Source: Acidobacteriota bacterium
GTDB lineage: Bacteria; Acidobacteriota; Thermoanaerobaculia; Thermoanaerobaculales; Thermoanaerobaculaceae
NCBI GenBank assembly: GCA_027458945.1
Contig: DAIDOU010000183.1
Location: 1 to 5,246, forward strand
Reading direction: 5' to 3'
DNA length: 5,246 nt
The position numbers were made by a program, and so were the translations under genes. The notes beneath the pieces are model-generated. The model was not told the DNA's origin and searched no databases. It worked only from the letters and a program-made list of their open reading frames with translations. The stretch's first letter is position 1, and every line of letters starts with the position of its first letter. Of this stretch, positions 1 through 5,106 are shown piece by piece.

Positions 1-1209
1 GGCATCGTCGAGCCGATCTTCCCCTCGACCTCGCAGGCGTACCGCGACAGCGACGAGATGGAGGCCGGCCTCGGCTACCTGATCCCCACCTGGTGCTACT
101 CCCGCATCCACAACCCGACCGTGTTCTACCTCGAGGAGACGCTCGCGCTGCTCGAGTCGTACGGCTGCGCGGGCGACGCGTCGTGCCTGTGCACCGCCTC
201 CGGGATGGCCGCGATCAAGCAGGCGATCGAGCCGCTGCTGGCGCTCTCCGGCACGCCGGGCGAGGCGGTCAACTTCGTCTCGGCGGCGCAGGTGTACGGC
301 GGCACGTTCCAGCTCTTCAACGTGCGGATGCGCGAGCGCGGCGCCTCCGTGCGCTGGGTGACCGAGCCGTGGGAGATCGGGGCGTGGCGCGACCTCGTCG
401 ACGAGGGCACCCGCTTCCTCTACGCCGAGATGCCGTCCAACCCGCAGCAGGCGTGCGTCGACCTGGCGGCGCTGGCCGAGCTCGCGCACGCGCACGGGGT
501 CCCGCTCCTCGTGGACGCGACGATCGCGACGCCGGCGCTGATGCGGCCGCTGGCGCACGGCGCCGACGTCGTCGTGCACTCGCTCACCAAGACCGTGGGC
601 GCCGGCGGCTTCGCCGTCGGCGGCGCGGTGGTCGCCCGCCACGGCCTCACCAGCCGTCACCTCGGCGAGGAGGCGAGGGCCGACTACGCGACCTGGCTCA
701 AGCTGTGGCCGTTCCGCGACTCCGGTCCGTGCATGGCGCCGCACTCCGCGTTCTTCCTCCTCAACGAGCTGCGCACGCTGCGGCTGAAGATCGGGCACAT
801 GTCGGCGAGCACCGCGGCGGTGGCGGGCTTCCTCGCCGGCCACCCGAAGGTGGAGCGGGTGGACTACCTCGGCCTGCCGGACCACCCGCTGCACCCCCTG
901 GCGGCGCGCTACATGACGCTGGTGGACGACGGCACGCCGACGTTCGGCCACCTGATGTCGTTCACGATCGCCGGCTCGGCGGCCGACGCGCGGAGGTTCT
1001 TCGACGCCCTGCAGCGCATCTACCGTGCCACCGACCTGGGGCGGATCAAGTCGGTGGCGACGATCCCGGCGATCTCGACCCACCACCAGCAGGGCGAGGA
1101 GGGGCGCCGCCTCGCGGGCATCCCGCCCACGATGGTGCGGTTGTGCGTCGGCGGTGAGCACCCGGACGACGTGATCGCCGACCTCGACCAGGCGATGGCG
1201 CGGATCTAG
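1..1209 (+). CDS. PLP-dependent Cys/Met-metabolism enzyme (cystathionine gamma-synthase/gamma-lyase family), 5' partial; candidate canavanine gamma-lyase
   Basis: The reading frame is open from the first base, so the start lies upstream; 402 residues are visible. The first in-window ATG (58) is not the start, because the family's N-terminal G-x-V-x-P-I-x-x-S-T block is already encoded at bases 1-33. Comparison with the family suggests some 20-50 residues are missing. Family landmarks, by visible residue: Y33-S-R35..N-P-T (phosphate-binding Tyr and Arg given to the neighbouring subunit), S67-G-M-A, Y99-G-G-T (Tyr stacking on PLP), E-M-P-S-N-P, D172 (pyridine nitrogen), S-L-T-K197-T (Schiff-base Lys) and R380 in V-R-L-C-V-G (substrate carboxylate). 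The family performs gamma- or beta-elimination or replacement on amino acids, in the cytoplasm. The usual L-K-T-L-x-x-R-M is here L-R-T-L-R-L-K-I, which points to a divergent subgroup. The homoserine dehydrogenase and aldehyde dehydrogenase genes that follow suggest a catabolic gamma-lyase yielding homoserine, as canavanine gamma-lyase does. O-acetylhomoserine sulfhydrylase or methionine gamma-lyase remain alternatives. Confidence 0.9.
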   Translation, partial: GIVEPIFPSTSQAYRDSDEMEAGLGYLIPTWCYSRIHNPTVFYLEETLALLESYGCAGDASCLCTASGMAAIKQAIEPLLALSGTPGEAVNFVSAAQVYGGTFQLFNVRMRERGASVRWVTEPWEIGAWRDLVDEGTRFLYAEMPSNPQQACVDLAALAELAHAHGVPLLVDATIATPALMRPLAHGADVVVHSLTKTVGAGGFAVGGAVVARHGLTSRHLGEEARADYATWLKLWPFRDSGPCMAPHSAFFLLNELRTLRLKIGHMSASTAAVAGFLAGHPKVERVDYLGLPDHPLHPLAARYMTLVDDGTPTFGHLMSFTIAGSAADARRFFDALQRIYRATDLGRIKSVATIPAISTHHQQGEEGRRLAGIPPTMVRLCVGGEHPDDVIADLDQAMARI

Positions 1210-1264
1210 GGGATGCGGGCCGGGCCGCGGGGACGTGCGAACATGGGCGCGCGGCGGGAACGGC

Positions 1265-1270
1265 GGGAGG
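1265..1270 (+). promoter_or_regulatory. Ribosome binding site that sets the homoserine dehydrogenase start
   Basis: GGGAGG lies 5 bases before the ATG at 1276. The frame is also open from an upstream ATG at 1213. That longer version would add 21 Arg/Gly-rich residues before the Rossmann fold and has no comparable ribosome site. Confidence 0.75.
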
Positions 1271-1275
1271 ACGGC

Positions 1276-2301
1276 ATGCGACTGGTCTTTCTCGGATTCG
1301 GGACGGTCGGTCAGGGGCTCGCGGAGCTGCTGCTCGCGGGGCGTGACGAGCTGGCCCGGCGGCACGGCCTGGAGTGGACGGTCACCGGGATCGCCGACAC
1401 GCTCAAGGGGAACGCTTACGATCCGGCGGGAATCGACCTCGCGCGGGCGCTCGAGCTCGCCGGCCGGGGCGACTCGCTGGCGGCGCTCGATCGCGGCGGC
1501 CACGGTTGGGACGCCCTCGGGATGGCGCGGCACGCCGAGGCCGACGTGCTGCTCGCGGCGACGTACACCGACATCAGGACCGGTGAGCCGGCGACCTCCC
1601 ACGTCCGGGCGGCGCTCGGGCGCGGCGTCCACGTGGTGACGACCAACAAGGGGCCGCTCGCCCTCCACTATCGCGAGCTGGCGGCGCTCGCCGACGCGCA
1701 CGGCGCCGAGTTCCTGTTCGAGGGGACGGTGATGAGCGGCACGCCGGTGCTCAACCTCGTCCGTGAGACCTTGGCCGGCGCCGGCATCCTCGAGATGCAG
1801 GGGATCCTCAACGGGACGACGAACTACATCCTTACGCGGATGGAGGACGGCCTCTCGTACGACGACGCCCTCGCCAAGGCCCAGGCGCTCGGGTACGCCG
1901 AAGCGGTCCCGGACGCCGACGTGCTCGGCTGGGACGCGCTCGCCAAGGTGACGATCCTCGCCAGCGTGGTGTTCGGCGCGTCGCTCGAGCCGTCCGACAG
2001 CCCGTGCGAGGGGATCACCAAGATCACGGCGGCCGACATCGCCCGCGCCAAGGCGGAGGGGAAGCGCTACAAGCTGATCGGGCGGGTGTGGCGCGACGGC
2101 GGCCGGGTGCGGGCCGAGGTGGCGCCGCGGCTGGTCGAACTCGGGCAGCCGCTGGCCGGGGTGATGGGCGCCACCAACGCGGTGGCGATACGCACCGACG
2201 CCCTCGGCGAGGTGACGGTCGTCGGCCCGGGGGCGGGGAGGGCGCAGACCGGCTTCGCGATGCTCGCCGACCTGCTGACGATCGCGCGGAGGCGCCGATG
2301 A
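1276..2301 (+). CDS. Homoserine dehydrogenase, short form without ACT domain
   Basis: It interconverts L-homoserine and L-aspartate 4-semialdehyde with NAD(P). The 341-residue protein opens with a Rossmann beta strand and G7-F-G-T-V-G12. It continues with T123-N-K125 (cofactor/active-site Lys), E149-G-T-V-M-S-G-T-P, N179-G-T-T-N-Y, and the family signature L-G-Y-A-E209 .. D215-V-L-G-W-D220-A-L-A-K224. These match in spacing the catalytic E208, D214, D219 and K223 of the yeast enzyme. The Asp-Pro usual in the signature is Val-Pro here (211-212). The C-terminal G-P-G-A-G-R-x-x-T-G block ends the fold, so the regulatory ACT domain of about 80-100 residues found in many biosynthetic bacterial enzymes is absent and threonine feedback through it is not expected. 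The start at 1276 is chosen from its ribosome site. It follows the PLP enzyme gene by 66 bases and overlaps the next gene by 4 bases. Lack of feedback control and the aldehyde dehydrogenase partner suggest it runs in the oxidative direction. Confidence 0.9.
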   Translation: MRLVFLGFGTVGQGLAELLLAGRDELARRHGLEWTVTGIADTLKGNAYDPAGIDLARALELAGRGDSLAALDRGGHGWDALGMARHAEADVLLAATYTDIRTGEPATSHVRAALGRGVHVVTTNKGPLALHYRELAALADAHGAEFLFEGTVMSGTPVLNLVRETLAGAGILEMQGILNGTTNYILTRMEDGLSYDDALAKAQALGYAEAVPDADVLGWDALAKVTILASVVFGASLEPSDSPCEGITKITAADIARAKAEGKRYKLIGRVWRDGGRVRAEVAPRLVELGQPLAGVMGATNAVAIRTDALGEVTVVGPGAGRAQTGFAMLADLLTIARRRR

Positions 2302-3719
2302 AGATGCTGCTCGCAGGCTCGTGGGTGGATCGCGACAAGACGATCGAGGTCCGCGACCCGTTCGATGACAGCGTGGTGGACACGGTGCCGCGCGCGACCG
2401 CGGCCGACGTCGAGACGGCGCTCGCGGCCGCCCTGGGAGGGTTCGAAATCGCGCGCCGGATGACGGTGTACGACCGCGCCCAGGTGCTCCTCAAGACGGC
2501 GGCGATCGTGCAGGGCCGCCTCGAGGAGTTCGCGACCACGATCGCGCGTGAGGGCTCGAAGACGATCCGCGAGGCGCGCAAGGAGGCGCGGCGCTGCGTC
2601 AACACGCTCACGATCTCGGCCGAGGAGGCCAAGCGCATCTCCGGGGAGACGATCCCGTTCGACTCGTTCCCCGGCGGCGAGCAGCGCGTCGGCTACTACC
2701 AGCGGGTGCCGATCGGCGTGGTGCTCGCGATCACCCCGTTCAACGACCCGCTCAACCTGGTGGCGCACAAGTTGGGGCCCGCGATCGCGGGCGGCAACGC
2801 GGTGGTGCTCAAGCCGGCGACCGCGACGCCGCTGTCGGCGCTCAGGCTCACCGAGGCGTTCCTCGAGGCGGGCTTGCCGCCGCTCGTGCTGCAGACGCTC
2901 ACCGGCCACGGCGCCGAGATCGGCGACGCGCTCGTCGCCGATCCCCGCGTGCGCATGATCTCGTTCACCGGCGGCCTCGAGGCCGGGCAGCGGATCACGC
3001 GCCTGGCGGGCATCAAGAAGATCGGCATGGAGCTGGGCTCCAACTCACCCGTGATCGTCTGGCGCGACGCCGACGTGCGCTGGGCCGCCGAGACGTGCGT
3101 GTCGGGGGCGTTCTGGGCGGCCGGGCAGAACTGCATCGGCGTGCAGCGCATCTACGTGCACGAGGAGGTCTACGAGGCGTTCCGCCGCGGCACGGTGGAG
3201 TTCACGGCGAGGTACAAGGTCGGCGACAAGATGAAGGAAGACACCGACATGGGGCCGATGATCAGCGCGGGCGAGGCGAAGCGCGTCGAGCGCTGGGTCG
3301 CCGACGCGCTGCACGCGGGCGCCCGCGTGCTCGCCGGCGGCGGCCGCTCGGGCGCCCTGATGCAGCCGACGGTGCTCGAGAACGTTCCCGAGAGCGCCAC
3401 GATCCACCGCGAGGAGGTGTTCGGGCCCACCGTCAACCTCTACCCCGTGGCGACCGTCGAGGAGGCGCTCGCCAAGGCGAACTCGCTCCCGTTCGGTCTC
3501 CACGCGGCCGTCTTCTCCCGCGACGTGGACACCGCGTTCAAGCTCGCCTCGGGCCTCGACTGCGGCGGGGTGATGATCAACGACTCCACCGATTACCGGC
3601 TCGACTCGATGCCGTTCGGCGGGATCAAGAACTCGGGGCTGGGGCGCGAGGGGGTGAAGTTCTCCCTGCAGGAGATGACGGAGCCGAAGGTGATCTCCTT
3701 CTACCTCCCTACCATTTAG
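2298..3719 (+). CDS. NAD(P)-dependent aldehyde dehydrogenase; candidate aspartate-semialdehyde to aspartate oxidation
   Basis: This is a 473-residue protein, the normal length for the non-acylating aldehyde dehydrogenase superfamily. Landmarks: T-P-F-N149-D-P (oxyanion Asn), L-K172-P-A-T (cofactor-binding Lys), F-T-G-G (223-226), E245 in M-E-L-G-S-N-S-P (general base), C279 in G-Q-N-C (nucleophile), E373-V-F-G-P (nicotinamide ribose contact) and M-P-F-G-G-I-K-N-S-G (438-447). These features and the N-D-S-T-D-Y-R stretch before M-P-F-G-G place it near the lactaldehyde/GAPN-like branch; the substrate cannot be read from the sequence. ATG 2298 overlaps the homoserine dehydrogenase TGA as ATGA, with GGAGG at 2288-2292, so translation is probably coupled. 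Next to a homoserine dehydrogenase, the natural substrate candidate is L-aspartate 4-semialdehyde, oxidised to L-aspartate without phosphate. It does not resemble the biosynthetic phosphorylating Asd enzyme. Confidence 0.92.
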   Translation: MKMLLAGSWVDRDKTIEVRDPFDDSVVDTVPRATAADVETALAAALGGFEIARRMTVYDRAQVLLKTAAIVQGRLEEFATTIAREGSKTIREARKEARRCVNTLTISAEEAKRISGETIPFDSFPGGEQRVGYYQRVPIGVVLAITPFNDPLNLVAHKLGPAIAGGNAVVLKPATATPLSALRLTEAFLEAGLPPLVLQTLTGHGAEIGDALVADPRVRMISFTGGLEAGQRITRLAGIKKIGMELGSNSPVIVWRDADVRWAAETCVSGAFWAAGQNCIGVQRIYVHEEVYEAFRRGTVEFTARYKVGDKMKEDTDMGPMISAGEAKRVERWVADALHAGARVLAGGGRSGALMQPTVLENVPESATIHREEVFGPTVNLYPVATVEEALAKANSLPFGLHAAVFSRDVDTAFKLASGLDCGGVMINDSTDYRLDSMPFGGIKNSGLGREGVKFSLQEMTEPKVISFYLPTI

Positions 3720-3730
3720 CTAGCCGCCCC

Positions 3731-3748
3731 CGTGCGGCGCGCCGCACG
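3731..3748. repeat. 18-bp perfect palindrome between convergent genes, possible weak bidirectional terminator
   Basis: CGTGCGGCGCGCCGCACG reads the same on both strands. It lies in the 51-base gap between the aldehyde dehydrogenase stop and the end of the minus-strand toxin gene. As RNA it could fold into a GC stem of about 7 bp with a 4-base loop from either strand. No T-run follows on either side, so it is not a canonical intrinsic terminator. A second small stem, GCGTCG/CGACGC with a 4-base loop, sits at 3756-3771 and reaches the toxin stop codon. Confidence 0.4.
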
Positions 3749-3770
3749 CCGTTCGGCGTCGATGCCGACG

Positions 3771-4043
3771 CTACTCGTAGTGGGTCCACATGCGCAGCAC
3801 CTTGACGACGCGGGCGCCCTCGAGGATCTGGTAGACGAGGCGGTGCTGGATGTTGATGCGGCGCGAGTACGCTCCGGTAAGGTCGCCGACGAGCTTCTCG
3901 AACCGCGGCGGTTGCCGCAGCGGGTCTTCGGCGAGGATGTCGAGCAGGTGTTGTGTCTTGTCCCGCAGCCCGGAGGCCGCGATTTTCTGGGCATCTTTCT
4001 GCGCTTGCTTGGTGAAGACGACCCGCCAAGCCCGAGGTTTCAC
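3771..4043 (-). CDS. yoeB: Txe/YoeB-family mRNA-cleaving toxin
   Basis: This small RelE-fold endoribonuclease is expected to cleave mRNA on the ribosome when not bound by its antitoxin. With the GTG start at 4043 it has 90 residues; E. coli YoeB has 84. The diagnostic core is F-E49-K-L-V-G-D-L-x-G-A-Y-S-R-R-I-N-I-Q-H67-R68-L-V-Y and the end is R-M-W-T-H88-Y89-E. E49, R68, H88 and Y89 correspond to the catalytic E46, R65, H83 and Y84 of E. coli YoeB, so the toxin looks intact. GTG 4043 overlaps the antitoxin TGA as GTGA, the usual coupled arrangement, and gives an N-terminus like those of relatives. An in-frame GTG at 4064 would add 7 residues and overlap the antitoxin by 25 bases; it is less likely. 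It is the second gene of the operon and is convergent with the aldehyde dehydrogenase gene. Confidence 0.92.
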   Translation of the reverse strand: MKPRAWRVVFTKQAQKDAQKIAASGLRDKTQHLLDILAEDPLRQPPRFEKLVGDLTGAYSRRINIQHRLVYQILEGARVVKVLRMWTHYE

Positions 4044-4282
4044 CAGCCGGGCTCCGTCTCGCACCCATTTACCGGCGTCGTGAGGCCCTCGCGGATCGAC
4101 TCGCGCATCCCGGGAATCGAAAGCAGGTGGATCGTCTCCTGGATGGCCCGCCAGTCATCCTCGGAGACGAGCACGGCGCTGCCGCGCTTACCGGCGATGA
4201 CGACCGCCTCGTGCGACTCGGCCACCTCGTCCACCAGTCGGTAGAGGTGATCGCGCGCTTCGCTGACCCGAATCGGTGGCAT
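4040..4282 (-). CDS. yefM: YefM/Phd-family antitoxin
   Basis: The 80-residue protein carries the Phd/YefM pattern: V-S-E-A-R-D-H-L near the N-terminus, V-V-I-A-G-K-R-G-S-A-V-L-V-S (27-40), E-D-D-W-R-A-I-Q-E-T (41-50), then L-L-S-I-P-G-M-R and an acidic, probably disordered C-terminal tail. In this family the N-terminal half dimerises and binds the operator, and the C-terminal half wraps and blocks the toxin. The start is ATG 4282, with GAGGGG at 4288-4293 spaced 5 bases; longer in-frame extensions run through the promoter and are not credible. It is the first gene of the pair, and the stop overlaps the toxin start by 4 bases. Autorepression by the antitoxin-toxin complex is expected at the sites at 4301-4318. 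Confidence 0.92.
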   Translation of the reverse strand: MPPIRVSEARDHLYRLVDEVAESHEAVVIAGKRGSAVLVSEDDWRAIQETIHLLSIPGMRESIREGLTTPVNGCETEPGW

Positions 4283-4298
4283 AAGATCCCCTCGACAA

Positions 4299-4327
4299 AC
4301 CGTACGTGATTTCGTACGAGTTGTCAA
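4299..4327 (-). promoter_or_regulatory. Sigma70-type promoter of the antitoxin-toxin operon
   Basis: On the minus strand a perfect -35 TTGACA (4327-4322) is followed by a 17-base spacer and TACGGT (4304-4299) as -10, which keeps the three most conserved positions (T1, A2, T6). Transcription would begin about 4290-4293, close to the GAGGGG ribosome site (4293-4288), giving a very short leader of roughly 10 bases before the ATG at 4282. Confidence 0.7.
4301..4318. promoter_or_regulatory. Paired CGTACG operator hexamers of the YefM-YoeB type
   Basis: CGTACG occurs at 4301-4306 and 4313-4318, 12 bp apart centre to centre, inside the spacer and -10 of the antitoxin promoter. The second is flanked T/A, giving the 8-bp palindrome TCGTACGA (4312-4319). 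The E. coli yefM-yoeB operator is known to use two palindromes with TGTACA cores at 12-bp centre spacing; the same GTAC centre and spacing here argue for binding by this antitoxin. Bound complex would cover the promoter. Confidence 0.7.
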
Positions 4328-4331
4328 CTCG
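4317..4331. repeat. 15-bp perfect inverted repeat over the -35 of the antitoxin promoter
   Basis: CGAGTTG-T-CAACTCG has 7-bp arms around one base. It contains the whole -35 hexamer and shares two bases with the second CGTACG site. It may be an additional operator element or simply coincide with the -35. Confidence 0.5.
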
Positions 4332-4381
4332 CCGGCCCCTTGGCCCCGGACGCCGGCCTTTGCCGGCCACCGACCGCCGGC
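4331..4381. repeat. Cluster of four GCCGGC palindromes
   Basis: GCCGGC occurs at 4331, 4352, 4362 and 4376. The middle two form GCCGGCC-TTT-GCCGGCC, a direct repeat that could also fold as a 6-bp stem with a CTTT loop. The cluster lies in the 202-base gap between the thiamine-binding gene and the antitoxin gene, upstream of the antitoxin promoter. It could slow or end transcription coming from the thiamine-binding gene, but no T-run is present. The rest of the gap (4382-4484) shows only small stems, such as TCCGG-AAC-CCGGA at 4462-4474, and no convincing gene. Confidence 0.35.
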
Positions 4382-4484
4382 TGGGCCTTCGCCATTCCGG
4401 CGCCCGAACCGCTGAACCCGGGACCGGTCTCTTCGAACCACGACCCACGATCCACGGTCTTTCCGGAACCCGGAGCCCGGCCGC

Positions 4485-4793
4485 TCACGTGCTGAGCTTC
4501 CGCCCGAGGGTGGCCTCCACCTTCTCGACCTTGGCGGTCAGCCGGCCGGAGCGGCCGCGGCGCCAGTCGCCCTTGAGGGTGACGGTGATCCGCTCGCAGT
4601 CCTCGGCCATCCTCTCGAAGCACGCCTTGACCACGGCCATCACCTCGTCCCACTCGCCCTCGACCGTGGTGCCCATCGGGCCGAGGCGGTACGGCAGTCC
4701 CGAACGGTCGATGAGGTCGAGGGAGCGGGCGACCCACGGCGAGACGCTCGCCCCTTTGTCCAGCGGAGAGATGGAAAACTCGGCCAGCAGCAT
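4485..4793 (-). CDS. MTH1187/UPF0045-family thiamine-binding protein
   Basis: The 102-residue protein matches the small MTH1187/YqgV family (formerly DUF77) along its whole length: M-L-L-A-E-F-S-I-S-P at the N-terminus, then L-P-Y-R-L-G-P-M-G-T-T-V-E-G-E-W-D-E-V (33-51), the most conserved block, and a C-terminal K-V-E-K-V helix. Members are cytoplasmic ferredoxin-like proteins reported to bind thiamine; the cellular role is poorly defined. The start at 4793 is firm: AGGAGG (4800-4805) is spaced 6 bases from the ATG. No signal peptide or membrane segment is seen. The gene stands alone, with 202 bases to the antitoxin gene downstream and a long divergent region upstream. No thiamine-synthesis or transport gene is visible beside it. 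Confidence 0.88.
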   Translation of the reverse strand: MLLAEFSISPLDKGASVSPWVARSLDLIDRSGLPYRLGPMGTTVEGEWDEVMAVVKACFERMAEDCERITVTLKGDWRRGRSGRLTAKVEKVEATLGRKLST

Positions 4794-4841
4794 CGGTTTC
4801 CTCCTCGCGGCGCCGCCGCCACGATGTTGAGAATTGTTCGC

Positions 4842-4847
4842 ATTTTA
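4842..4847 (-). promoter_or_regulatory. Possible -10 element for the thiamine-binding gene
   Basis: The minus strand reads TAAAAT (5 of 6 to TATAAT) about 49 bases before the ATG at 4793, in the most AT-rich spot of the gap. No good -35 is found at 16-18 bases (best TCGAAT, 3 of 6). An inverted repeat, TTCGCA (4837-4842) and TGCGAA (4859-4864), spans it. Confidence 0.35.
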
Positions 4848-5092
4848 CATCGATCGCCTGCGAATTCGATGATTCCCGCGCACTTGTTCGATCTTGCACA
4901 GGACGGACCGAGGCCTGGGCGCGGAGCCGCGGGCGCGCGAGACTCCTCGGGCGAGTCGGGGTCGGCCGGGCGGGTGACGGAGTTTCCCGCGGTTCTGCGC
5001 ATGAATTAACAAGGGGATCACGCCGAAGAATGATGCGTGCGGACGTTCTTCCTGCGGAAGGCAGCTCTTCACTGTTTCGAGGACGGACTTTT

Positions 5093-5100
5093 GAGGAGGG
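5093..5100 (+). promoter_or_regulatory. Strong ribosome binding site for the secreted-protein gene
   Basis: GAGGAGGG lies 6 bases before ATG 5107 and 9 before ATG 5110. It is the main argument that this frame is translated. Confidence 0.7.
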
Positions 5101-5106
5101 CTCGTA

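Larger units (their letters stand above)
4794..5106. other. Divergent intergenic region, 313 bases
   Basis: It separates the minus-strand thiamine-binding gene from the plus-strand secreted-protein gene. Its first 25 bases hold the ribosome site and leader of the former. Bases 4823-4870 are AT-richer and carry the candidate -10 and inverted repeats, including the palindrome CGAATTCG at 4861-4868. Bases 4880-4990 are very GC-rich, with a small stem GACTC/GAGTC (4941-4957). Bases 5000-5106 are less GC-rich and hold short stems (CACGC/GCGTG at 5019-5039; CTTCC-TGC-GGAAG at 5048-5060) before the next ribosome site. I see no tRNA, known riboswitch or credible gene in it. Confidence 0.6.

Noticed and set aside
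1213..1275. Longer N-terminus for the homoserine dehydrogenase from ATG 1213
   Set aside because: The added 21 residues are Arg/Gly-rich, lie before the Rossmann fold, have no good ribosome site, and ATG 1276 has GGGAGG at 5 bases.
2004..2297. Longer aldehyde dehydrogenase reading upstream into the homoserine dehydrogenase gene
   Set aside because: It would overlap nearly 300 bases of a well-supported gene with an Arg/Gly-rich shadow; ATG 2298 with GGAGG upstream gives the normal family N-terminus.
2067..2909. Long minus-strand open frame across the dehydrogenase genes
   Set aside because: High GC content makes antisense frames stay open; its product is low-complexity Arg-rich and matches no family.
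4425..4441. Minus-strand GGTTCGAAG resembling a tRNA T-arm
   Set aside because: The flanking bases do not form the T-stem and no acceptor or anticodon arm fits.
4794..4900. TPP riboswitch ahead of the thiamine-binding gene
   Set aside because: No CTGAGA element or the rest of the conserved THI-box is present on the minus strand here.
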